A DNA stretch of 64,000 bases. Origin: Hippophae tibetana. Its lineage: Eukaryota; Streptophyta; Magnoliopsida; Rosales; Elaeagnaceae. A program made the position numbers and the translations under genes. The first letter of the stretch is position 1; the number at the start of each line of letters is the position of its first letter. Below, in pieces: positions 46,294 to 57,568 of the stretch. Below the pieces are notes generated by a model. The model did not search any database and was not told the DNA's origin. It saw only the letters and a program-made list of their open reading frames with translations. The DNA is taken from positions 17,022,601 to 17,086,600 of the forward strand of contig CM072805.1 of NCBI GenBank assembly GCA_037013495.1, given 5' to 3'.

Positions 46294-46900
46294 GTCCTGA
46301 TTTGACTTTCTTAGAATTATGAATTAATTTAAGTATGTTTTGAGTTTAAATTATATAATAACTCATAAAAATATTAAGAAATTGTCAAATTTACTTATAT
46401 TTATAAAATTTAAACTTACACTTTCGAGTGCAACACTCATTATAGAAAATTCCGTTCAATGCCCAACTATAAAGTAATAAGGTTAGGGAAAGATGTAACT
46501 ATTTTTGTTTTACTTGAAATTGCCTTCGTTTGGTGTTTCTTGTTACCAAAAGAACACGAAAATACTAGTTGGGCTATGCTTCTTTTTAAGATAGCGCAAT
46601 TTTTAATTAAAAATTTAATATCGATTTGTGTTGATACTAGGGTTTTAGGGATTATGGTTGAGCTTGTTGATGCTTGGGTTTTGATGAGAGCTGCTCAACG
46701 GGAGGGAAAAAGAAAATAAGTCTATTAGGTTGAGTTTTTCTTAGTTTGGCTAAAGAATAAATAAAATTTTAAATCTGAACAGGTTTACTTTATCTCATTA
46801 TAACGCTAATAATATGACTAGAAGATATATGGATTAATCATTAAAAAAATAAATATTTAATTATCAAACAATATTTGAGATGGGGATTTGAAGAAGATAT
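46294..46900. other. non-coding DNA
   Basis: An 86-codon open frame (46459-46719) is present, but I recognise nothing in it. I treat it as chance. There is no clear repeat. Confidence 0.45.
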
Positions 46901-47241
46901 TATTTGATATCACATCGATCAGGAGTAAAGATCTTGAGCAGTTTATAAGTCTATGCAATACTTAACTTAATGAGATTTTATTAGGTTGAATTAAGTATAT
47001 GTTTCTAAGTTGGTATCAGAGTTGGACTTCTGGCTTCTCACTCCCATCGGCACCCAAGAGCCTGGCGGTGCATTCATCCTCGAGCTTTTCCCATCCAGTG
47101 TCAACTAGAACCACCAGCCAATGTGAATGAGGGTTGTTAAGTCTCACATCGGCAAGAGTAAAGATCCTAAACAGTTTATAAGTCTATGCAATCCTTAACT
47201 TAATGAGATCTTAATAGGTTGAGCTAGACATAAGTTTCTAA
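46901..47241 (+). mobile_element. TRIM (miniature LTR retrotransposon)
   Basis: Two direct repeats of about 108 bp (46901-47008 and 47135-47241) share CACATCG, AGTAAAGATC, CAGTTTATAAGTCTATGCAA and CTTAACTTAATGAGAT. Right after the first is TGGTATCAGAG (47011-47021), a textbook tRNA-Met primer-binding site, and just before the second is a purine-rich GAATGAGGG. The internal part is only about 125 bp and codes for nothing. This is the structure of a terminal-repeat retrotransposon in miniature. It looks structurally whole, though its LTRs have diverged. No clear target duplication is seen. Confidence 0.8.
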
Positions 47242-47257
47242 ATCAGAGTATTCTACA

Positions 47258-48320
47258 AATTAAGATTAACTTCATGCCATTTAATCATACCTTATTGGTA
47301 AAAATAAAGACAATATATTATTTTAAGTTAAAATAGTATGATAGTCTTATAGTTATTATTATTATAAAAGTAAAATTTATTGGTTATGTAAATTTTTTAA
47401 TTGTTACAATTTTATTATATTATTATTAAAAGTTATCTTTTAAGGATAAAAGAAGTGCATTTCTTCACCTAATTATATTTTTAACTACATTAGTCAAGGA
47501 TTTTGGTTACTTGAATAACTAAAATAAATAGAGAGAAAAAAGTAAAATAAAAATAAGTCCATTAAATATAAGCATAAAAAATATCATTTATTTTATTTAA
47601 CATGATAGGTTGCAGTTCTTTAAAATGCAAACACCAAAATATTGGAGGAGATAACTACTTGTCTAAAACCAGTGATCTATTTTGAGAATAGTTACATAAT
47701 TCGTGAAGGAGAACCATTGGGTTTTATGTTTTTAATTACACAAGGTGTTATATGGAACTTCAAAACTAGTGATGGTAATAACAACGGTGTTAATATTATG
47801 GGCAATTGTAGACGTATTTAGAAAGAAAATGTTTATGGAGAACAACTTTTGGAACGGAATTTGAAATTAGTACTTCTTGGGGTTGGCCTAAATTCTAATA
47901 TTTTCATCTCAGATACAAATGTTTTGCTCATACAAAGGTGGAGGCATTTGTTATAATGCACAAAGATATAAGAATTATAGTTTCTAGATTCAAGATCCCA
48001 ATCATACAAAACTTTGCCAAATCTAGAAAGGAAATTTTAAATCCAGAGTCTTCTCCAACTTCAATTATACAAGCTACTATTCGTTGGCGACAATCAACGA
48101 TCGAACATACAGTTGACCTAAGGGTTGCTTAGAGTTTTAGGTTTGACTATATATTTTGTATTTTTTTATTATTATTAGAATAAAAAGTGGTATGTTATCT
48201 TTGTGTTATTTAGGTTTGAATCATATGATATATTACATTTGTATTTTTTCCTTTTTGCTAGAACTTCTTAGCATCTTGCTATCTTCGGATTTAATATTTT
48301 TTTATTAAATGAAAATGATA
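47258..48320 (+). pseudogene. CNGC copy 3: cyclic-nucleotide-binding exon and flanks, broken
   Basis: The region is collinear with 8465-9560 of CNGC copy 1: intron (CTTCATGCCATTTAATCA shared), exon and 3' flank. The exon starts at 47609 and reads SYIIREGEPLGFMFLITQGVIWNFKTSDG, then YGEQLLE, then VEAFVIMHKDIRIIVSRFKI and a final IQATIRWRQ before TAG 48130. A TAG at 47819 and a single-base loss near 47925 break it. It lacks every upstream exon, whereas copy 2 (17.2-21.3 kb) lacks everything downstream of S6. The two pieces may be halves of one duplicate gene pushed apart by insertions. Confidence 0.8.
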
Positions 48321-48339
48321 ATTGGTTTCAAGAGCAACA

Positions 48340-48780
48340 AGTGGAAGATGAAGATTGTTCACGCGAAACATACGCCCAACCCTAGGACCGGTCCTAAGCT
48401 CTTGCCCCATCCTTAGATCCTAAATAATACACCCAGAATAGTAAAAAATAAGGCGATATTTTAGTTCAGCTAATTGTCCCACATAGCATAAATTATAGGA
48501 TAGGTCAGGTACATGGAAGACCCTAGGAACATAGATGTTAGAGGTCGAAACAAAACCTAGACTATTCCCATGTATAGTGGAACCATCAGCTATATAAATA
48601 TTAAGAGGATGTGGTGTAGGGTCAAGTTTGGAGAATAAAGATGAGTGAGGTGTCATGTAATTACAACAGGCAGAATCAAAAACCAAGTTTTAGACTTACC
48701 GGGCAGAATTGAGAGAGTAGTGGAAAGAGAAGAATGTATTGTGGATGATCTTCAGGCGGAGCAGGAGCAGGGGACTCTTT
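48340..48780 (-). mobile_element. Ty1/copia protease-region fragment
   Basis: On the minus strand the segment reads VFDSACCNYMTPHSSLFSKL, then a VFHVPDLSYNL-type stretch and VGQLAELKYRLIF. This is the protease and pre-integrase border of copia elements (usual DSGAxxHM.. and VPxLSxNLLSVGQL). No LTRs are seen with it, so it is an isolated, old fragment. Confidence 0.75.
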
Positions 48781-49195
48781 TATTTCACCTATAAATAGGA
48801 TTATTTACATTGAAATTGTAGACTTTTATTTATTTAATTATAATATTGATTTATGAGAACTTTTATTTTTCAATTATACCTTCAATGCCTTATTGTATGC
48901 ATCAAGTTATCTTAGATAGCTTTAAACCAAATAGGGTGTGGATATCTCCTCTCACATTATTTGTTTATAATATGTGTTAAAGGTCTCTCGAGATTTCTAA
49001 GGAAGTAGAAAAGTAACAATCTTACTAAGAGGGTGTTTCCTGTTAGAGTAAGTCCAAAAGTCAGTCGCCTCATCTTTGCTAATGATAGTTTTGTCTTCCT
49101 AAAGGTTATCAATGATTCATGTAGAAAACTTAAAGAAATGTTGGAGGTATATGAAAGTCCTTCTAGTCAGGAGGTTAACATGCAGAGGACCATAA

Positions 49196-50203
49196 TGCTG
49201 TGTTTGGTTGGAGGAAATGGAAAGGAAAAGAATCAGACTTGATTCTTTCCATTTATATGTTTGGTTAGGCTAAAAAAGGAGTTAGGAATGAAATTGATTC
49301 GTAAAGGAGAAGTTCATTCTCCTTCCTTTAGGAATCATGATTCCATTCTCATCTCAAATTGTTTTTCTAATGTTACCCAAATATAACCCCAAACTCAAAT
49401 CCCAAAACCTAAAACTCTAAATCTTAAACCCTAAAACCTAAATTCCAAGACCAAAAACCCTAAACCCTAAATCAAAAAACCCAAAACCCCAAACCCTAAA
49501 CCCTAACCCCTAACCCTAAAACCCCAAAACTCTAAACCCTAAAACCTAAATCCAAAAACCCTAAACCTAAACTCTAAACCTCAAATCCCAAAACACTAAA
49601 CCCTAAACACCAAATCCTAAACCCTAAAACCGAAATCCTAAAACCTTAAACCCCAAACCCAAAACCCTAAACCCTTAACCCTAAGCCCTAAACCCTAAAC
49701 CCCAAATCCTAAAACCCTAAACCCTAAATCCAAAATCCAAAATCTTAAAACCTTAAACCCTATTTAGAAAAATAATAATTTTAACCCTAAACCTTAACCC
49801 ACAAATATAACCTAAACCCTAAACCCCAAATCTCAAATCTCTAAACCCTAAACCCTAAATCCCAAATCTCAAACCTCAAAATCCTATTTAGAAAAATAAT
49901 AATTTTAATAATATATTTTCTTTTTAAGTATTAATTATTTAGAAAAATAATTATTTCAATAATATATTTTGTCTGACGAAAAAATAATAATTAAATAATA
50001 TTATTTAAACTTTACTGAATATAAGGATATTAAGGTAATTTATAGTTTTTTTCCATTGCATTCTAATGGCAAACCAAATACTGTAATACTGATTCATTTT
50101 TTTTATTCTAATGATCAGACCAAACAATATTGTTTCATTTTCATTTCATTCTATTCTCATTCTTATTTCGATTCTGATTTCATTTTGTGAACCAAACGTC
50201 GCC
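49196..50203 (-). mobile_element. Tourist-like MITE, copy 3, inserted in the LINE
   Basis: 1008 bp, inverted relative to copies 1 and 2, flanked by TAA (49193-49195 and 50204-50206). The ends read TGCTGTGTTTGGTTGGAGG on the left and AACCAAACGTCGCC on the right. The core (about 49385-49890) is a CCCTAAA-type degenerate telomere-like array. Conserved inner segments (GGCAAACCAAATACTGTAAT, ACCAAACAATATTGTTTC) match copies 1 and 2. The LINE reverse-transcriptase frame is recognisable on both sides, so insertion post-dates the LINE. Confidence 0.85.
49385..49890 (-). repeat. degenerate telomere-like CCCTAAA array inside MITE copy 3
   Basis: CCCTAAA, CCCCAAA and CCTAAAA variants in irregular order, the reverse-complement form of the array in copies 1 and 2. 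It is internal to the terminal repeats. Confidence 0.85.
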
Positions 50204-52283
50204 TAAGAGCAATAAAGAAGATACGAATGTAGCCTTGGATATCCTTGGTATTCCTATAAATTTCCATGATAGATACATTGGTCTTCATGCAATAACTAGA
50301 AAAACAAGAAAACACTATTTAGATATATTAAGGATAATGTGTGGAGAAAACTTAATAGCCGGAAGGGAAAGTACTCTATGGGTAGCAAAAAGGTTTTACT
50401 AAAATCTTTGGTGCAAGTTATCGTCACCTATGGATGACACTATTTATGGGGAAGAGAGTTATGTAAAGCTATATTAAAATGGAGGATTGGAGATGGTAGT
50501 TCTATTCATATTTATGGGGATCCTTGGTTACCTTATGTAGGGTCGTTTTGTGCGATTTTCTCTCATACATTTATTGAGAATTGTTTTGTAGATGAGTTAA
50601 TTATTGATGCTGGATTGTGGAATGAGAGGTTGATTAGAGAGAATTTATGGCTTACGAGACAGAAGCTATTCTCAAAGTTCTCTAATGGGTGGACGAAGGT
50701 CTATAGATTGGTTTGGGAGAAGGTTGAGAATGGCTTTTTTTAGGAAAGAGTGCAATTGGTTGGCTGATGAGTTAAGGAGATTGAGTACCAAGGGAGATTT
50801 GGGTGCTAGCTATAGTAACCTAGGGGGATCAGAGTTGGTGGAAGAATATATGGTGCCTCACTATACCCATTAAGGCAAAGTTGTTTGTATGGAAAGCCTG
50901 CAATGAAATTCTTCCAGTGCAATACTCTTGATGGCCAATATGTAATGGAGCTGGTAAAGATGTTAAACATGCATTATGGTCTTGTCATAAAGCAAAGGTT
51001 GTTTGGAAAGAGTCAGTTTTTCATGATCTATTCAAAATAACAAAAGGGCTACATTTTGATTATTTATGGAATGTTATGAGAATGATTAGTACAACTGAAG
51101 AAGCTTGTTAATTTCGCTATCTGGCGTGGGCAATCTGACACAAAAGAAATTGTCCTGTACCGAAAGAAGGGATAGGATGCTAATAGGATAGGCATGGCAA
51201 CAGACGGTATGGAGAGGCTAATAATCATAATTGTTCCATAGGATAATACTATCGATTATGATTGGGTAATAATTTTTTAACGTTTAACAACACATTTATT
51301 CAAATATATATATATATATATATATTTTAAAAAAATTAGTATGCTAACATCACACTCTTTTAAAAGAAAAACACTAAAATCTTTTTTTTATATTAAATAA
51401 ATAAAACATTATAGGATGGGATTCAAACTTGGTCTAAATCCTAAAAATATATATATATGTGTGTAAGAATAGACAAAATTCAATTAAATTATTCAAAATA
51501 TTGTGTGTTTTAATATTTAAAATATTTTTTTTATGTAATTATATGTATATGAAATATAATATTAACATATGTTTGGTTTCAGTTAATTATATTTTCGATA
51601 TTGTAAAAAACATCATTACCCCACTTCAAATCGGTTATTATTATTTTTGAAAGAAATCGTCAATTTCTTTTCTTGATAACCATAGTTTTTATTATTTGAT
51701 ATGGGTACCCTATGCTGTAATAATATATTGACCGAAGAATTTATGAGGTTTCATAATAATGGCAGATGTGGGGTTTTCTTGTGCAAATTTGAAGAATTAG
51801 CATTGCCTCGGTAAGAAATGGGAGATACCTATTTTGGAATGATCAAAAATAGCACACAAGCTGCTATAAAGAAGGAATTAGGAAAGGTGGGATCTAGAAT
51901 GATAGCACAGGACTGGAAAGGTAAAGTAATTTGGATTAAAGCTTGTTCTATAAATGAATTTATGTTATTACAAGCAGTTTTGTTATGTGTTAAGATGGTG
52001 ATAGCTCAGGAATTGAATAATGTGTGTTTCGAGTCTGATTGTTTGTAGGTAATTACACTTGTAAATAAGAAGGCTTATTACTTAGCATCGATGAGAGTGG
52101 TGGTTAAGGAGAATAGCAAGATAACTGAAGGTAAGAGTTTTTGTTTTCATTATAGGCGAAGGGAAGCTAATCATGCTACACATTCAGTAGCATGCCATGC
52201 TATTAGGCGAAATGAAGAGGTTGTTTTAAACCTCTAGTTCTTCCAAAATTTTTATTGGATGTTATATTATTAGATATACTCTC

Positions 52284-52457
52284 ATTTAAAATGTAATTCT
52301 GTTTTAGTGTTAGTTTTCTGTTATAAAGTTTGTTACAACTTCCCTCATTTTCTTTGTCTATAAGAGGACTCTCCTCTTTGTAAATCATAATCAACATACT
52401 GATCATTTTCTTCCTCTCTTCCATTTTTTGTTTTCTCAACATCTTAGAAATCTAACT
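52284..52457 (+). repeat. 5' LTR of copia B
   Basis: 174 bp ending TCTAACT, then TGGTATTTGG. It carries TATAAGAGGACTCTCCTC, where TATAAG may be the TATA box and GAGGACTCTCCTC is a near-palindrome. It is preceded by CTCTC. Confidence 0.85.
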
Positions 52458-54818
52458 TGGTATTTGGAAGGAGGGTTAGCAAGTCAGACCAGGGTTCTTG
52501 GTAGGCAACAAGAGGTCAAGCCGGTACAGTCCTTTATGCAAAGTACCCTTGAGTAGAAGTTTCTTAGTAACCTTATCTTTGACAAAACAGAAGAAGGGAT
52601 GAAAAAGAAAACTTTATTGTCAAGAAACCATTCCTCACAAAGAAAAAACTCTCTGTTGACCTTTGGCATAGAAGGCTTGGTTATCCTTCCTTTCAAGTTG
52701 TTAACAAAATTCTAAATCATTGTAATATCAATTTTTTAGTAAATAAAATGCAATATTACTTCTGTACAGCTTGTCAAATGGGCAAAAGCCATAAACTTTT
52801 TTTTCCTACTTCTCAAACTACCTATTCTGCACCTTTACAACTTGTGGAAGTTGATATATGGGGCCTCTCTCCCATTCTTTTTACCACTAGTCACAAATTC
52901 TACATTACCTTTGTAGATGTATTTTCAAGATTCACATGGATTTATTTCCTCAAACACAAATATGAAGCTTTAGATTGCTTTCTTCATTTCAAAACACAAG
53001 CAGAAAATTAGTTGAACACAAAACTCAAGATTTTTCAAAGTGATTGGGGTGGTGAATTTCGATCTTTTTCAAAATTTCTTGATAAATATAGCATCATTCA
53101 TAGAGTTTCTTGCCCTCACACCTCTCAACAAAATGGTATTGTTGAGAGGAAGCATAGACATGTTGTCGAACTTGGGCTTACCCTCCTTGCTCAATCCTCT
53201 GTCCCTAAAACTTACTGGCCAGAGGCCTTCTCCACTACTGTTTTCCTTATCAATAGATTGTCGTCTACGGTCCTGCAGCAAAAGCCCCCTCTCCAAGTCA
53301 TTTTTCAGGTAAAATCCGACTATAAACCTCTTCGTGTTTTTAGTTGTCAATATTTTCCTCATCTAAGACCCTACCATTCCCATAAGTTTGATTTTAGGTC
53401 TATTCCCTGCACCTTTCTAGGCTATAGCAATAAACATAAAGGTTACGAATGTTTAGATAACAATGGAAAAATATATGTTTCAAGGCATGTCATCTTCAAT
53501 GAACATATCTTTCCTTTCCAAAATAATACTTCTCAAATTTCTGAGCCACTCTCTCCTATTATATTTCCTCCACCTATAGTTGCAAGTCATCCACTTCCAA
53601 CTCCACAGAATTCTCAATTTTCTGGTCATATACCAGATAATACACCTGAAACAGGTCTTACACCTGTTAATCAGGTCTTGTCCCCTCCTTCTATCTCACA
53701 AAATACCTTTTCAAACAACTCAAATTAGCCTATTTCTCATTCTAATCCAAACTCAGCCAATGAAGTCTCTAATCACTCTATGGTTACACGGTCCAAAAAT
53801 GGCATCTCTAAGAAGAAAGCCTTTACTGCTAATCTTTTAGATCCTACTTGTATTTCAGTATAGGATGCCCTTTTTCATGACAGATTAAAGGAAGCCATGC
53901 TTGAAGAGTACAATGCACTTCAAAGGAATCAGATCTGGTCTTTAGTTGAACTGCCTCCTGACAAGAAAACCATTGGTTGCATATGGGTATTCAAGGTCAA
54001 AGAAAATCCAGATGGCTCCATTTCCAAGTACATGGCAAGACTTGCTGCCAAAGGTTTCCACTAAAGACCTAGTTTTGACTTTGATGAGACATTTTCACCT
54101 GTTGCTAAGCCAACCACTATCAGAGTTGTCCTCATTGTGGCCCTTTTTCATGGCTGGTATTTGAGACAATTAGATGTTAACAACGCCTTTCTTAATAGAG
54201 ATTTGAACGAAGAGGTTTATATGGCACAACCCCCTGGTTTTGAAACCAAAGAAGCTTCTCACATGGTTTGCAAACTCAGTAGATCCCTTTATGGTCTAAA
54301 GCAGGCTCCCAAGGCCTGGTTCGAAAAACTCAAGGGCACCCTTTTTCACATGGGGTTCTCCTCCTCTAAAGCTAACAATTCTTTATTTCTCAGATTCTCT
54401 GCCATCTCAACCATTTTAATTCTTGTCTATGTCGATGACATAATAGTGGTTGGAAGTCAGAAACTTGAACTTGACAACTTCATATCAGTTCTCAATAAAC
54501 TCTTCTCACTCAAAGATGTTGGAGAATTGAATTACTTCCTTGGCATTGAAGTCCAGTCCATAGATAAAGGTCTCCATTTGTCTCAAAAAGAAATACATTT
54601 GTGATCTCCTCAAAAGGTCAAAGATGGATCAAGCCAATCCTCTACCTACTCCTATGGTAAGCAGTCTGAAACTCACTGCTACAGATGGCGATCCAGTCCC
54701 TAATGTTTTTGAAAAGAGGAGCATTGTTGGAGCTCTTCAGTACATCACCATTACCCAACCTGAGATTGCCTATTGTGTAAATCGTGTGTAACAATTCATG
54801 CAGAAACCTCTTGATCAT

Positions 54819-56783
54819 TCTTGCCTCTTTTTGAGAACATAAAACGTGCAAGCATACACGGTCACAAGTAATAAAATTTGATAAGTAAGTTATCGTTCCC
54901 ACGGAGATTTGTTACTACAGTTTGTTGATACTAAAATTATCTCTCTCTGATTTTATCCAAAACGATCGTTGATTTGGAAAAAAATATAAGAAAAGAGTTT
55001 AATAATAAAATAAAAGAAATCTAGGATTGTAGTTTTTCATCAAATTAATCCACTCGAATCATGTTATTTTCTTTTGATTTATATTTTTTAGTACATTTAA
55101 TTTGTCAACCAAAAACTTCTAATTTTATCTATACATCTCTTCGGAGCTCCATATAAACACACCTCGTTAAATTAATTCACTATATTCCTATGAGAATTAA
55201 ATTCACGAAGATTCATTACGTTCTAAGTTCTCAAATGGTCACACATACAATTAGGGTATATTCTTATCCTTCATCATACATGTCATTCTATCTATGAGCA
55301 ATATACACAAAAATGTCTCTTCCAAGTTTATTTAAGTGTCACAGATCATTTGATAAAATTCGTAAATAATTAAAAGCATTAAGCACAAAATAGAATAAAC
55401 AAATCGAACGTCTTATAAATGTTTCAAAAATAATTAAAATCAAAGTGTCATAAATTTAGATAAAATGCAACCCTAGAAAAATTAAATTACTTCATAAATT
55501 AAAAATTAAAATTACAACAGTTAAGGAAAATGAGATGAAGAACGAAGAAAAATTAAATCATTTTAGATCGTAAATATTTGGCAGAACACAACAGAAGCAA
55601 AAAATGGCTTCTGCGTGTTCCACAGTCCACCCCAAAATACTACTAAAAATCTCAAACTCTAAACTCCCAAAACTCCTTTTACTCTATCATACTATCCCCC
55701 ATTTATAACATCAAATTTCTAAAAAAATACATTTCAAAATATTTTTTTTTAATACGCGGGGGATAGATAGGTGTGGGGAAAATAATAAAATAATACGCAT
55801 GGGGGGACAAAATGTATTGAAAACGAAAAAATGGTATCGAAAACGCAAACTGGGAACATGCGCGTCGTTGTCTCTTTTTTTCAATTTTCATTGCCACATG
55901 TCGCGATATGATTCGCTGAAAGCTAAAGTGGGACACATGGCAGCATATCATTGGCACTCATGGATGGGTGCACGTAGAATTTCCGCACAATAGTTGGGGC
56001 GCGAGAACGTGGGAGACAATGTCTGCAACGCATGCGTGATCCTGCGCTTTCACGCTCACCAAAACCTTGTCATGTGTCAGCATATAATTGGATGAAAGAT
56101 AAAGTGGGACACGTGGCCGCTAGCGATTAGGTGTATAACCGGGCGCATGTGGATCGGCCACACGGAATCATGCCTTGAAAATGCGTCAGGCACGTGGGTC
56201 CCACCCTGCACGCCGACCTACGCGGCAGGTGGGCCCCACTCAAGCACCGAGCCGCGTGATAGAGAAAACCCTGAACCCACTCTCTTTGGTCGAATTTGAA
56301 TGATACGCGTGCATCCTAACCCTTTATTATTTGATGTGACGGCATACGTTGCACGGGTGAATTATGGTGCGTGGTCTTCTTCTCTCCTACGCAGAAAAAT
56401 AACTTTAATTAATTGCATTTTGACCCACAAATTTAATTCAAATTACATTTTAAACATTCTTTAATTACAATTAAGCCCTTTTCTAATTTAAATTAAATTT
56501 TAAACTTTTAATAATTAAAATTAAGCCCGATTTTAATTTAAATTATATTTTCGACTTTTATAAATTGCAATTAAGGACTCATTTATTTGAAATTATATTT
56601 TTGGACATAAATTTGGAATTAATTACGTTTCAATTCAAATTATTTAATTTTCTTAAAATATACTCCTTAACAAATAAACAGTAAATACTAATTTATTAAA
56701 ATAAAATTAACTAAAAATGTGAAGAACATAGCAATTATAATTAATAAAATGGATGAAAATAGTTATATAAAATACAGTTATCA
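54819..56783 (-). mobile_element. solo LTR of the Tat-type family, copy 2, nested in copia B
   Basis: About 1.96 kb. The + strand begins with CAAGCATACACGGTCACAAG .. TATCGTTCCCACGGAGA and ends AAATACAGTTATCA, the same termini as 43507-45557 reversed. It separates the reverse transcriptase and RNase H regions of copia B. CACGTG sites lie at 56110 and 56191 in a GC-rich island (55850-56350), and TTATAAAT (minus, 55701-55708) is the likely TATA box. A possible target duplication is ATCAT/ATCAC; the ends are exact only to a few bases. Confidence 0.75.
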
Positions 56784-57389
56784 TTCATCACTGGAAAGTA
56801 GTAAAGAGGATCCTCAAGTACTTGAAAGGGACTGCTCATGAAGGAATCACCTTGAGGAAAACAAACAATCTGTCTCTAATAGGGTACTGTGATGCCGATT
56901 GGGGAAATGATTTGGATAATAGAATATCCACTATTGGTTATTGTATTTTCCTTGGAGATAGTTTAATTTCCTGGTCTTCAAAGAAATAGAATGTAGTTTC
57001 CAGATCCACTACTGAAGTTGAGTACCACAGCCTAGCCAATGCCACTTCAAAAGTTGTTTGGCTTCAGTCCCTTCTTAGCGAACTTAGAATTGATGTGAAA
57101 ACTGCTCCTGTTCTTTGGTGTGACAACACCAGCACCATCTCCTTATCAGCTAATCCTATACTGCATTCGAGAACCAAACATGTGGAGCTAGACCTTTATT
57201 TCGTCAGGGAGAAAGTTATCTCAAAGAAACTTCTTGTTCAGCATGTTCCTTATGTTGATCAAATTGCAGACATTCTAACCAAACCCTTGTCGTCACAGTT
57301 TTTCAATAAACTCAAGCTGAAAATGAGTGTTTGTTCACCTCTTCAACAGGTAGGGGGAGGAAAAAAAGAGTGCTTGAATTGAGGGAGAA

Positions 57390-57563
57390 AGTTAGAATGT
57401 AATTCTGTTTTAGTGTTAGTTTTCTATTATAAAGTTTGTTACAACTTCCCTCCTTTTCTTTGTATATAAGAGGACTCTCCTCTTTGTAAATCATAATCAA
57501 CATACATACCATTTTCTTCCTCTCTTCCATTTCTTGTTTTCTCAACATCTCAAAAATTTAACT
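57390..57563 (+). repeat. 3' LTR of copia B
   Basis: 174 bp, AGTTAGAATG...TTTAACT, followed by CTCTC. Read against the 5' LTR, the ends form an AGTTAGA/TCTAACT inverted pair, not the usual TG..CA. Confidence 0.85.
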
Positions 57564-57568
57564 CTCTC

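Larger units (their letters stand above)
48870..52262 (+). mobile_element. L1-type LINE, 3' half, interrupted and broken
   Basis: The remnant covers the C-terminal half of the reverse-transcriptase ORF. FIICVKGLSRF and SRLIFANDSFVFLK (usual HLFFADDSLIF; one Asp is Asn here) are followed by YESPSSQEVNM (usual YExASGQxIN). The MITE at 49196 then interrupts. Beyond it are ILGIPINFHDRYIGLHA, a WRIGDGSSIHIYGDPWLP segment, a zf-RVT-like region (about 50830-51020) and an RNase H domain (about 51870-52230: IAQDWKGKV, NNVCFESDCL, ANHATHSVACHA). Several stops and frame changes are present (e.g. TAG after SDCL at 52046). An AT-rich stretch (about 51180-51740) separates zf-RVT from RNase H. The 5' half is missing, as is common for LINEs. 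Confidence 0.8.
52284..57563 (+). mobile_element. Ty1/copia retrotransposon B (short LTR, Ale/Retrofit-like), with nested solo LTR, broken
   Basis: LTRs are 52284-52457 and 57390-57563 (174 bp each), flanked by CTCTC on both sides (52279-52283 and 57564-57568), a perfect 5-bp target duplication. A TGGTATTTGG primer-binding-like site follows the left LTR, and GAGGGAGAA precedes the right LTR as purine tract. Parts on the + strand: GAG-pre-integrase and integrase about 52640-53330 (QNGIVERKHRHVVE), reverse transcriptase about 53900-54580 ([10 protein letters not shown]), RNase H about 56860-57290 (ADWGN, ADILTKPL). A solo LTR (54819-56783) splits it. By hand count the LTRs differ at about 12 of 174 positions (about 7%), suggesting a few million years. 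It is broken by several breaks. Confidence 0.85.

Noticed and set aside
46459-46719. An 86-codon frame as a small gene
   Set aside because: No recognisable domain, promoter or conserved neighbour; chance is the simplest reading in a transposon-filled stretch.
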